Origin: Bacillus sp. RO1
Lineage (GTDB): Bacteria > Bacillota > Bacilli > Bacillales > Bacillaceae_I
Direction of reading: 5' to 3'
Assembly: GCF_012524115.1 (NCBI RefSeq)
Contig: NZ_JAAZWB010000077.1
Location: 62,001-126,000 of the forward strand
DNA: 64,000 bases
Shown here piece after piece: positions 53,937 to 62,206 of this stretch. The notes under the pieces are model-generated. The model had not been told where the DNA came from. It ran no database searches and saw only the letters and a program-made list of their open reading frames with translations. The number at the start of each line of letters is the position of its first letter. Within the stretch, counting starts at the first letter, position 1. The position numbers and the translations under genes are program-made.

Positions 53937-55398
53937 TTGCATAAGAATACCACTCATAGATCTTTTCCCCGTCATCCTGCTCCACATCCACCACTTGAAA
54001 GTTCTTCCCTCCAAGTCCAGTTTTAATGGCCGCTTTAATAGTAAATAGCTTTCTTTTTCCTTGAAAGAAAGATTCCCTCAGTTCAAAAGACTGAATCCTT
54101 TTTTTCCGGACGAGGACAGTATTTTTACTCAGATGACGGTAAGAAAGTTGCAATTGCTCCTTGCCAATAGCCCAACCCGCCGTTTTAAATTGGCTGTATC
54201 CTAATAAACCGCCAATCGCTACAGAAAGAAAGGCAACATAGCCATATGGCTGAAAAAAATAAGCAATCGGAACAGAAAGCAGTACTGCTGGCACCACCAA
54301 ACGGACAAGATAGCGAATCATCGACCTTTTCGGAAGGCCGTGAACACTTTGTGTAAGTTTGTACGAAGGGACGAATTCCTCTAAATGCGCTTTCACATCA
54401 GAGACCTTCAACAACGGAAAAAGAATTGTTGAAAAATCAGATTCCTTTCCTCCCGAGCTTCCTGCACTCTCCACATAAACAGTGACGTACCCGAAAGGTT
54501 GTCTTAAGAGGTTTTGTGAAATTCTTATCGCCTGTATTCTTTTCAGAGAAATCGTTAATTGTCGTTTTTCAATAATCCCTCTGGAGATCAACAGCTCATC
54601 GTCATCTTTGACTACTGTGAAGTTACCATATTTAAACATGGTCATGACAATAGAGATTAGCCAAGACAGAAACAATACCACAAAAACGATGGAAGCAATC
54701 AAGTAAACACTCGTTTGCAAGACCATCCCGAAACGGTCGATAATATCCTCATATGGGACAAACTGATCGAATTGGGAAGTAAATGCGATGACTGCTGACA
54801 GTACAACACCTATTCCCCCTGAAGTGGTTCCCACAATAAAGAGTGTTTTCCAGGATGCTTTATATGTCGGCTTTTCTACAGGCTCCGAGCTTGGTTCTTG
54901 CTGAACAGGCAGCTTCGGCCCATATACATCAGCGTTTTCTTCTTTATTTTTGTAATACAATAAAGCCTCCCTCAGCCTACTTGCCTCATCCTTTGTCACC
55001 GCCGTCAGACTTGCTTCCGCTTCCGCTCCCCCACCTGCTGTCTCAATTTGCACCTTTACTAGACCGAAAATCCGTTGCACAAGCCCTTCCGAAGTATCCA
55101 GTGTCTGGATTCTCTCTTGCGGAATGAAACGACGTTTTCTTATAAAAACACCATATTCCATCCGGAGCTCTCCGTCTTCTATCCAATAATAAAATCGATA
55201 CCAAGAAACCACACCGATTGCGATGAACCCTGCAAGCCACAATACCATTACAGCTATGTAAATGATCCCGAAAAATCCTTCACCAGAACTGCTTCCAAAA
55301 AATACGAAAATAATAATGGGAAACAATAGCTCACGCAGTTGTTTGAAAAAAGCTACAACGATAGCGGCAGGATGCATCCTCTTTTTTTCAGACATCAT
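53914..55398 (-). CDS. ydbT: YdbT-type membrane protein with PH-like (DUF304) domains
   Basis: 494 residues with three copies of a bacterial PH-like (bPH_2/DUF304) unit, each next to a pair of membrane helices: RRFIPQERIQTLDTSEGL, LTISLKRIQAIRISQNLLR and TVLVRKKRIQSFELRESFFQ. B. subtilis YdbS and YdbT together protect against some bacteriocins; the mechanism is unclear. It overlaps ydbS by 11 bases. Confidence 0.88.
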   Translation of the reverse strand: MMSEKKRMHPAAIVVAFFKQLRELLFPIIIFVFFGSSSGEGFFGIIYIAVMVLWLAGFIAIGVVSWYRFYYWIEDGELRMEYGVFIRKRRFIPQERIQTLDTSEGLVQRIFGLVKVQIETAGGGAEAEASLTAVTKDEASRLREALLYYKNKEENADVYGPKLPVQQEPSSEPVEKPTYKASWKTLFIVGTTSGGIGVVLSAVIAFTSQFDQFVPYEDIIDRFGMVLQTSVYLIASIVFVVLFLSWLISIVMTMFKYGNFTVVKDDDELLISRGIIEKRQLTISLKRIQAIRISQNLLRQPFGYVTVYVESAGSSGGKESDFSTILFPLLKVSDVKAHLEEFVPSYKLTQSVHGLPKRSMIRYLVRLVVPAVLLSVPIAYFFQPYGYVAFLSVAIGGLLGYSQFKTAGWAIGKEQLQLSYRHLSKNTVLVRKKRIQSFELRESFFQGKRKLFTIKAAIKTGLGGKNFQVVDVEQDDGEKIYEWYSYAKKQGDVM

Positions 55399-55867
55399 CT
55401 TCTGTCACCCTCGCAAGCCTTGATATGTAATCCCTGACCTGGTCTGCCTGTTCTTCATCAAGAGCGGGAATTTCATGAATGGTCGCCGCTGTTGAAATAA
55501 GAACGGTCGAGAGGTGGAACTTTTTTAAAATCGGGCCCTGACGCGTATCTACATGCTGCACACGAACCATAGGGACCAAGGTTCTTTTTTTGATAAAAAT
55601 GCCATGCTGCAAGTCAATTTCATGTTCATGCACTTCAAATCGCCAGCGCTTCCACTGCATCGCCGGGAAAATAACGACGGTAAATAAGAAGATGAGTACA
55701 ACAAGCGCTCCCGCTATCAGCAGTGTCCACCACGGGAATTCGAAGGAACGTTGTATAAACCAATAGCCCCCAAAAAGCAGGACGTAAAATAAGGAATTCA
55801 ACGCGGCGGAGATCCTCCATACCGACAATGCTTTTCTATCTATCATCTGTTTAGGCTCCGGCCTCAT
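55388..55867 (-). CDS. ydbS: YdbS-type PH-like domain membrane protein
   Basis: 159 residues: two membrane helices then one bPH_2 unit (HEIDLQHGIFIKKRTLVPMVRVQHVDTRQGPILKKFHLSTV). Acts with ydbT, with which it is co-transcribed. Confidence 0.88.
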   Translation of the reverse strand: MRPEPKQMIDRKALSVWRISAALNSLFYVLLFGGYWFIQRSFEFPWWTLLIAGALVVLIFLFTVVIFPAMQWKRWRFEVHEHEIDLQHGIFIKKRTLVPMVRVQHVDTRQGPILKKFHLSTVLISTAATIHEIPALDEEQADQVRDYISRLARVTEDDV

Positions 55868-55940
55868 TTGCTCTCCCTCCCAATCATATTCTAGTTGTCG
55901 CTTTTCCTAGTATACTATGGATGCCCTCTGTTGGAAAATT

Positions 55941-56912
55941 CTATTTAATTTTAAAAGAAGCTCCGTCGATAATTTCTATTTCAGCATAATTTTTCATCTC
56001 TTCCATCAGCTGAAAAAGTGCTTCATCCTTTTTCTTCGCCTCTATCATGCAATGAATCTCCGGCACACTTCCTTTAATAGGTTGGAGGAAATCCATAAAC
56101 ATTTTCGGATTCACATAATCCGCATGCGCACGGAAATTTTTTTCATCTCTTGGGCTTGAAATATGCATTTTTACTGGTAGCGGCGAGTGCTCCCAAGTCT
56201 GCACCACTCGCCCCCAATCGTTCTCCCACCCCTCTGCTTCCTCTTCAAAATGTGCAAGGTGATGATGATAATCAAAAACTAATGGTACATTCAGTTTTTC
56301 ACAAACATATAAAGCATCCCGCAAGTGGAATGTCGTATCATCATTTTCAAGAATCAGCATTTCCTGGATTGGTTGCGGTACAAGCGCAAAGTTATGAATA
56401 AACTGCTCAAGCGCCAGCTCCCTATCATCATAACCCCCACCAATATGTAGGACACAACGATGTTGGGTGGGTACCCTCATTCCTTTTAAAAGAGATCGGT
56501 GCATACTGAGCGTCTTGATGGTCTGATTGATGATATCTTTGTTTTTAGAATTGAGCAGTACAAAATGATCGGGATGGAAATCCACCCGCATCGGGTTTGC
56601 TTCAATATAGTCACCTATTTCAGACAGAATTTCTTTAAGGGGCCTCATGAATTTCCAGTCTTTCACCTCTTCATGGTTTGCCAGCGGAATTAGTTTGGAG
56701 CTGAACCGGAAAAAGCGAATATCGTTGGCGACATTGTGCTTGAGTAGACGCAGGCAGTTTTCTAAGTTTTCGATGGAAATGCGTTCAAGCTTTTCGATGG
56801 CTGCTTCCCTGTCCTTGATTTTGCTGAACTGGGCAAAGGTCATCGTTTTGGACGGGGAGGCGTTGGTAAGTTGGACGCTCATGGCGACGTAGCCGAGTTT
56901 TACGATGGTCAT
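55941..56912 (-). CDS. uvsE: UV damage endonuclease UvsE (UVDE)
   Basis: 323 residues, TIM-barrel UVDE. Metal-site segments: RFFRFSSKLIPLAN, RVDFHPDHFVLLN, LHIGGGYDDRE, LILENDD, VFDYHHHLAH, KMHISSPRDE. It nicks DNA 5' of UV photoproducts. The start at 56912 follows AAAGGAGG by 11 bases. From memory its B. subtilis homologue (ywjD) lies elsewhere, so it may have been inserted here between cshA and ydbS. A 52-bp tandem array lies 130-390 bases upstream. Confidence 0.92.
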   Translation of the reverse strand: MTIVKLGYVAMSVQLTNASPSKTMTFAQFSKIKDREAAIEKLERISIENLENCLRLLKHNVANDIRFFRFSSKLIPLANHEEVKDWKFMRPLKEILSEIGDYIEANPMRVDFHPDHFVLLNSKNKDIINQTIKTLSMHRSLLKGMRVPTQHRCVLHIGGGYDDRELALEQFIHNFALVPQPIQEMLILENDDTTFHLRDALYVCEKLNVPLVFDYHHHLAHFEEEAEGWENDWGRVVQTWEHSPLPVKMHISSPRDEKNFRAHADYVNPKMFMDFLQPIKGSVPEIHCMIEAKKKDEALFQLMEEMKNYAEIEIIDGASFKIK

Positions 56913-57043
56913 GGGTGGGGGAACCTCCTTTTGATTAGGATTTGTTAGAAGTAGTATGCCCAAGTGTGGTGGGTTTTGTTCTTTTTTGGGGGCTGGGCTA
57001 GATGGATGGTTGGGTGAGGCGATATATATGGAAAATATATGGA

Positions 57044-57300
57044 TTCTATCGGACAGTTTACTTGGTTTCTGTGGTCGTTCGGGCTTAAAGAGCCGTTCTA
57101 TTGGACATTTCCCACTGTTTTCTTCGCCGTTCAGGCTTATAGAGCCGTTCTATTAGACATTTCCCACTGTTTTCTTCACCGTTCGGGCTTATAGAACCGT
57201 TCTATTAGACATTTCCCACGGTTTTCTTCGCCGTTCGGGCTTATAGAACCGTTCTATTAGACACTTCTCCACTTTTCCTCAACCGTTCGGGCTTATAGAG
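57044..57300 (-). repeat. 52-bp-period tandem array upstream of uvsE
   Basis: About 4.9 copies of a 52-bp unit. Unit starts (CGTTCGGGCTTATAGA) are at 57076, 57128, 57180, 57232 and 57284, exactly 52 apart; a degenerate half-unit precedes them with TTCTATCGGACA at 57044 in phase. Each unit has TAGAAC-C-GTTCTA or a one-base variant, a short palindrome. No ORF. Together with the cshA terminator it fills the 480-base uvsE-cshA gap. Confidence 0.92.
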
Positions 57301-57340
57301 CGCCCTACTACCCAATCCCCACCCCACACACAACAAAAAA

Positions 57341-57379
57341 GCCCGAAAACCAACCAGTAATCCCAGTCAGTTTCCGAGC
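57341..57379 (-). terminator. cshA terminator
   Basis: Minus strand GCTCGGAAAC/GTTTTCGGGC (with G-U pairs) followed by TTTTTTG, just past the cshA stop codon. Confidence 0.82.
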
Positions 57380-57392
57380 ATTATTTCAAAAG

Positions 57393-58907
57393 TTATACGC
57401 GCTCTTTACGAGAAGAACGTTTGTAGCCTTGGCGCTTTGCGTTTGCGTCTCTTGAACCAGAACCGCCGCCTGGCTTGCCGCCACGGTTGTCGGAGCGTTT
57501 GTTCCAGCCGCCTTTACGGTCGCCGCTCTTTCCGCCACCACGGTTACGGTCGCCGCCACGGCCACCACCGCCGCCGCCACGTCTTGAGTGCATTGGAGCT
57601 TCTTCAGTTAGACGGATTGGAGTTTCGTCCGGCTCTTTTGTGAACAATTTCAGAGCTGCAGATACAAGTGTTACTGCATCGTGTTCTTCTAATAATTGTT
57701 CTGCTGCATTGCGGTAGAAACCAAGGTTTTTCGCTTCAACAGCTTGCGTTAATTTTTCCATGGACATTTTTTGTTGGCCTTCTAGTGCTTCGTCTAGAGT
57801 TGGTGCCTTCATTTTGTCCATTTTACGTTTTGTTACACGTTCTACATGGTGCAAGTAGCTAACTTCACGAGGGCTAACGAATGTGATCGCCAATCCGCTC
57901 TTACCAGCACGACCTGTACGTCCAATACGGTGAACATAGCTTTCAGGGTCTTGTGGGATGTCGAAGTTGTATACATGTGTTACACCAGAGATATCTAGTC
58001 CACGAGCAGCTACGTCTGTTGCAACAAGTACATCGATGGAACCTTCTTTAAACTTGCGAAGTACGCTCATACGCTTCGCTTGAGAAAGGTCACCGTGGAT
58101 TCCTTCTGCAGAATATCCACGCACGTTCAATGCGTCAGACAGCTCATCTACACGGCGCTTTGTACGTCCGAAGATGATAGCAAGCTCTGGAGATTGAATG
58201 TCAAGAAGACGAGTCAAAGTATCGAACTTCTTCTTTTCCGGAACTTCCACGTAGTATTGTTGGATGTTGGAAACTGTTACTTCTTTCGCTTTTACCTTTA
58301 CACTTACAGGCTCGCTCATGAAACGCTCAGCGATTGCACGGATAGGTGCAGGCATTGTAGCAGAGAAAAGTAATGTTTGTTTTTGTTCTGGTGTTTCAGC
58401 AAGGATTTTTTCGATATCCTCAATGAATCCCATGTTTAGCATTTCATCCGCCTCATCAAGAACAACCGTGTTCACATTTTGTAGACGAAGAGTCTTACGG
58501 TTGATATGGTCAAGTAGACGACCTGGTGTACCAACAACGATGTGAGGGTTCTTTTTCAATGAACGAATTTGTCTGCTGATGTCCTGACCTCCGAATACGG
58601 AAAGAACACGAGCACGTTTATGATAAGAAGCTTTATAAATTTCTTCAGCAACCTGGATAGCTAATTCACGAGTCGGTGCGATAACGATTCCTTGAATAGA
58701 GTCATTTTTCACATCAACATTTTCAAGCAATGGAAGACCGAATGCAATCGTTTTACCTGTACCTGTTTGAGCTTGACCGATAACATCTTTACCAGTTAAC
58801 GCAACAGGAATTGTTTCAGATTGAATAGGGGTAGCCTCTTCAAACCCCATTCTGTCGATAGACTTCATAATATCTTCTGATAAACCTAAATCTTTAAATA
58901 ACGCCAA
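57393..58907 (-). CDS. cshA: DEAD-box RNA helicase CshA
   Basis: 504 residues. Q motif GFEEATPIQ, Walker [28 protein letters not shown], and [11 protein letters not shown] are all in order. The C-terminus (about 435-500) is Gly/Arg rich with RGG-like runs that bind RNA. CshA associates with the RNA degradosome and with cold-adaptation and ribosome assembly. A long hairpin lies in its 5' leader. Confidence 0.95.
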   Translation of the reverse strand: MALFKDLGLSEDIMKSIDRMGFEEATPIQSETIPVALTGKDVIGQAQTGTGKTIAFGLPLLENVDVKNDSIQGIVIAPTRELAIQVAEEIYKASYHKRARVLSVFGGQDISRQIRSLKKNPHIVVGTPGRLLDHINRKTLRLQNVNTVVLDEADEMLNMGFIEDIEKILAETPEQKQTLLFSATMPAPIRAIAERFMSEPVSVKVKAKEVTVSNIQQYYVEVPEKKKFDTLTRLLDIQSPELAIIFGRTKRRVDELSDALNVRGYSAEGIHGDLSQAKRMSVLRKFKEGSIDVLVATDVAARGLDISGVTHVYNFDIPQDPESYVHRIGRTGRAGKSGLAITFVSPREVSYLHHVERVTKRKMDKMKAPTLDEALEGQQKMSMEKLTQAVEAKNLGFYRNAAEQLLEEHDAVTLVSAALKLFTKEPDETPIRLTEEAPMHSRRGGGGGGRGGDRNRGGGKSGDRKGGWNKRSDNRGGKPGGGSGSRDANAKRQGYKRSSRKERV

Positions 58908-58942
58908 ATTATTCCTACTCCTTTATCTATACAAATTAATAA

Positions 58943-58972
58943 ATTAGGCACGCGTCTGGGCGCTTGCCTAAT
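58943..58972 (-). promoter_or_regulatory. Hairpin in the cshA 5' leader
   Basis: Minus strand ATTAGGCA-AGCG-CCCAGA-CGCG-TGCCTAAT: 8-bp perfect outer arms and a 3-bp inner pairing, followed by TTTATTAATTTG, 36 bases before the start codon. It could be an attenuator or a cold-responsive structure. The rest of the 293-base cshA-murF gap shows nothing recognisable. Confidence 0.5.
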
Positions 58973-59200
58973 CTTTATAAGTAGACATTATTAAACACAT
59001 TACCTGTTATCATAACACTTTGGTCACTAAATAGCAATAAAGGTTAATGCCAACTTATAGGAGGTTACGCTTTCAATCGCGCTCCTCTGCCGAATAAATC
59101 GCCAAAAATTTTTTCTCTCCGTATCATTCTTAGCAAATGCAGCACGCTTACTTCTAATTTTCTCATTTTAAGGACTTTGTATTCCTTTGAAAATGGAGAT

Positions 59201-60562
59201 TTATTTGATTGCTTCAATAACCTCTTCTAGTTTCATGCCACGTGATCCTTTTACCATCACCACATCACCGGACTCTAAAATAGGCAGCAATTCACGTATT
59301 AATTCCTGCTTGTTCATGAACGGTTTAATATGAGAAGCATCCATTACTTCTTGGGCACCTTTAGCAATTTCCATAGCAAGGGCACCGAATGTGAATACAT
59401 AATCGACATTCTTCCCTTTTACATATTGGCCAACTTCATGGTGAAAAGTCTTTTCCATGTCACCAAGTTCCAGCATATCACCAAGCACCGCGATCTTTTT
59501 CCCATATCCATCCAGGCTTCCCAACAAATCCAATGCTGCTCTCATAGAAGTAGGGCTTGCATTATAGGCATCGTTGATCACTGTCCATCCACCAGATGTC
59601 TCCACCACTTCATTCCTCATTCCAGTGATAACAAGTTGCTCCAAGCCTTTTTTGCGGTTCTCTTCTGACACGCCGAATAACTCCCCGACAATGATGGCAG
59701 CAAGGGCATTGGTCACATTGTGGGCACCAAGTACCGGGATAAAATACTCTGTTTCTTCTATTATAAAATGAGTGCCTCTGCCTTTTAAGGTAATGTCCTT
59801 TGCTTGATAGTCATTGGTAGACTTCAATCCAAATGGAATGACATTTTCGTTACCCCCAACTCTGTCTGTCAAAAGAGGCTCATCCCCATTGATGATTAGC
59901 TTGCCGTCTTGCTTCAAGCCAGCTGCAATTTCAAGCTTTGCTTCGGCAATTCCTTCACGTGATCCCAAGTCCTGCATATGGGACTCTCCAATATTGGTGA
60001 TAACAGCAGCATCAGGCTTGGCAATGTTCGAAAGCAGCTCGATTTCCCCGCGACCGCTCATCCCCATTTCCAACACTGCGACTTCCGTATCCTCTTTCAT
60101 GGAAAGTATCGTTAACGGCAACCCAATATGATTGTTGTAATTTCCTGCTGTTTTATGCACACGGAATGTGGTCTCTAAAACAGAAGTGACCATATCTTTG
60201 GTGGTTGTTTTCCCGTTGCTTCCGGTAATCCCCACAACCTTCATACCGATTTCATTTCGATAACTGCTTGCAAGGTGCTGCAATGCTTCGATGGTGTCGT
60301 CCACCATTATTAGGTTCAGGTCTGCTGGTGGTTCTGGTTGATCTTTTTGCCAGAAGGATGCGACTGCTCCTTTCTTCTCGATTGCATCACGGACAAATGC
60401 ATGGCCGTTAAAATTCTCCCCGATAATCGGTATGTACAATTTCCCGCTCATGTCTTCTCGTGTGTCTTTTGAAACGCCTTCCACGACGATGGCGCTATAT
60501 TCAGATGAGATCGGCTGTCCTTTAGCCATTTCTTGTAATTGTTTAAGTGTTCTTTTGATCAT
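59201..60562 (-). CDS. murF: UDP-MurNAc-tripeptide--D-Ala-D-Ala ligase MurF
   Basis: 453 residues, Mur ligase. P-loop VVGITGSNGKTTTKDM near 105, AGNYNNHIGLPLTIL near 140, NDAYNASPTSMRAAL near 315. It adds D-Ala-D-Ala to the cell-wall precursor. The start at 60562 follows AGGAGGG by 9 bases; ten codons upstream are rejected. Downstream of ddl, as in B. subtilis, but separated here by repeat R9. Confidence 0.95.
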   Translation of the reverse strand: MIKRTLKQLQEMAKGQPISSEYSAIVVEGVSKDTREDMSGKLYIPIIGENFNGHAFVRDAIEKKGAVASFWQKDQPEPPADLNLIMVDDTIEALQHLASSYRNEIGMKVVGITGSNGKTTTKDMVTSVLETTFRVHKTAGNYNNHIGLPLTILSMKEDTEVAVLEMGMSGRGEIELLSNIAKPDAAVITNIGESHMQDLGSREGIAEAKLEIAAGLKQDGKLIINGDEPLLTDRVGGNENVIPFGLKSTNDYQAKDITLKGRGTHFIIEETEYFIPVLGAHNVTNALAAIIVGELFGVSEENRKKGLEQLVITGMRNEVVETSGGWTVINDAYNASPTSMRAALDLLGSLDGYGKKIAVLGDMLELGDMEKTFHHEVGQYVKGKNVDYVFTFGALAMEIAKGAQEVMDASHIKPFMNKQELIRELLPILESGDVVMVKGSRGMKLEEVIEAIK

Positions 60563-60595
60563 TTTGGGTTTCCCTCCTATTCTTTTTAACACAGA

Positions 60596-60652
60596 GAAGG
60601 GGCTGACATCACTTGTTTATACCTCTGCTCGTGATGACCCAACCCCTGCCTT
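60596..60652 (-). other. Hairpin between ddl and murF
   Basis: Minus strand GGGGTTGGGTCATCAC pairs with GTGATGTCAGCCCC with a bulge, followed by TTCTCTG. A weak terminator or a processing site between ddl and murF. Confidence 0.35.
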
Positions 60653-60680
60653 GTGTGTATGATTTAACTTCCTGTATATT

Positions 60681-60800
60681 TTCGTTCCAGGTGTTCGCTT
60701 TCCGCGGGACGGTGCTTGAGCCTCCTCGGCTTCGCCTGCGGGGTCTCAACCTACCGTTACTCCCCCGCTGGAGTCTCACACCTTGCACTCCAAACTACAG
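60681..60800 (-). repeat. Intergenic repeat copy R9
   Basis: Reverse orientation: TTCGTTCCAGGTGTTCGCTTT, GAGCCTCCTCGGC, CTGCGGGGTCTCAAC, ACTCCAAACTACAGG. It is inserted between ddl and murF. Confidence 0.7.
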
Positions 60801-60815
60801 GAGAAATCTTTTTCA

Positions 60816-61886
60816 TCAAAATGTATGCTTAATCTTTTGCTTTTCTGCGTGGCGTTGTTGTGCGTATCCTACTAGTTTTTCAATTAGTTCTGGGTAGGAA
60901 ACATCAGTATGCTGCCATAATAATGGGAACATGCTGAATGGAGTGAAACCTGGCATAGTGTTGACTTCGTTGATGTACAGTTTACCCTCTTTTGTTAAAA
61001 AGAAGTCTGCGCGCACAAGGCCTGCGCCATCAATTGCTTTAAATGCAGTGATGGCCATTTCTTTTACTTGCGCATAGATGTCATCACTGATTTCTGCAGG
61101 GATAATCATAGCCGTATCTCCATCTTCGTACTTTGCTTTGTAGTCATAAAACTCTGTTTTAGGAGCGATTTCTCCAACCACAGAACATTCTGGCTCATCG
61201 TTACCAAGTACGCCAATTTCGATTTCACGGGCACCTTCCAAGCCTTGTTCCACGATAATTTTGCGGTCATAATCAAACGCTTCACGGAAAGCTGCTTCTA
61301 GTTCTTCACGGTTTTTCGCTTTACTGATCCCAACACTTGATCCTAAGTTTGCAGGCTTAACAAAGCATGGATACCCAAGCTCCGATTCTACCTTTTCATA
61401 GGTTGCATCTGCAGCCTTTTCCCACTCAGAGCGAAGGAAGTGTGCATAGCCGACTTGTGGCAGCCCTGCTTGGTCGAAAAGGTTTTTCATAATAACTTTA
61501 TCCATCCCGGCAGATGATGCTAAAACGCCGTTCCCTACATACGGAAGATTTAAAAGTTCCAACATACCTTGAACTGTTCCATCTTCCCCGTTCGGACCGT
61601 GTAATAGAGGGAATACGACTGTTGGCGTTTCTTCCGATTCTTCTTCATTAGTTAAAGCAAGTGGAGCGATGGTTGTTCCGCCACCTTCAAGCTTCAATTG
61701 GTGTACGCTTTCTGCTGGCCCATTTAACATGCCACCACGTTTCCATTCCCCTGATTCCGTTATGTATAACGGATATACTTCAAATTTATCTGTATCTAAA
61801 GCCTTTGTAACAGCCAATGCTGTTTGTAAAGAAACTTGGTGTTCTGCTGATTTCCCGCCGTACAATAAATGCAATTTTGTTTTCAT
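60816..61886 (-). CDS. ddl: D-alanine--D-alanine ligase Ddl
   Basis: 356 residues, ATP-grasp. Family segments: [16 protein letters not shown] near 10, [12 protein letters not shown] near 95, [17 protein letters not shown] near 170, [15 protein letters not shown] near 320. It makes the D-Ala-D-Ala dipeptide used by MurF. The 320 bases upstream (61887-62206) hold a TATAAT at 61969-61964 on the minus strand and no gene. Functionally linked to alr in the same window. Confidence 0.96.
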   Translation of the reverse strand: MKTKLHLLYGGKSAEHQVSLQTALAVTKALDTDKFEVYPLYITESGEWKRGGMLNGPAESVHQLKLEGGGTTIAPLALTNEEESEETPTVVFPLLHGPNGEDGTVQGMLELLNLPYVGNGVLASSAGMDKVIMKNLFDQAGLPQVGYAHFLRSEWEKAADATYEKVESELGYPCFVKPANLGSSVGISKAKNREELEAAFREAFDYDRKIIVEQGLEGAREIEIGVLGNDEPECSVVGEIAPKTEFYDYKAKYEDGDTAMIIPAEISDDIYAQVKEMAITAFKAIDGAGLVRADFFLTKEGKLYINEVNTMPGFTPFSMFPLLWQHTDVSYPELIEKLVGYAQQRHAEKQKIKHTF

Positions 61887-62206
61887 ATTGCTTCCCCCTC
61901 AAAGAGATGATCTGTTTTATATTTTAGGTATTTTATACTTTATGTCCTTACTTCAATTATTTCATTATAGCACCTACATACAAGATTTCGAAACTGCTTC
62001 GTCCATTTAAGTAGGTGGAAAAGATAAAATCTTTTTCCTTAATATATGAATGTCATTCCACAGGCGTGTAGAGTGCAAACCTAAATGCCTAGATTATTTT
62101 CGACAGGGTTCTTTTCCTAGGAAATAAAATGTCGACGAATGTTGTCAGTATTTCCTGCCTTTTCGCAAAAAAAGAGAGCGAAATGATTCGCTCTCTTGCA
62201 GCTGAC
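61887..62206. other. Gene-free gap upstream of ddl
   Basis: 320 AT-rich bases. A possible ddl -10 (TATAAT, 61969-61964, minus) lacks a convincing -35. The beta-propeller terminator is at the far end. I see no RNA gene or repeat in the rest. Confidence 0.5.
62173..62196 (-). terminator. Terminator of the beta-propeller gene
   Basis: Minus strand AGAGAGCGAA/TTCGCTCTCT followed by TTTTTTGCG. Confidence 0.9.

Noticed and set aside
57044-57300. CRISPR-like array
   Set aside because: The repeat unit is continuous over all 52 bases; there are no unique spacers and no cas genes.
57076-57300. LexA/SOS boxes in the 52-bp array near a DNA repair gene
   Set aside because: The Bacillus LexA site needs GAAC-N4-GTTC; the units have GAAC-C-GTTC with one central base.
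60613-60897. 94-codon plus-strand ORF
   Set aside because: It is the translation of repeat R9 and the antisense strand of ddl.
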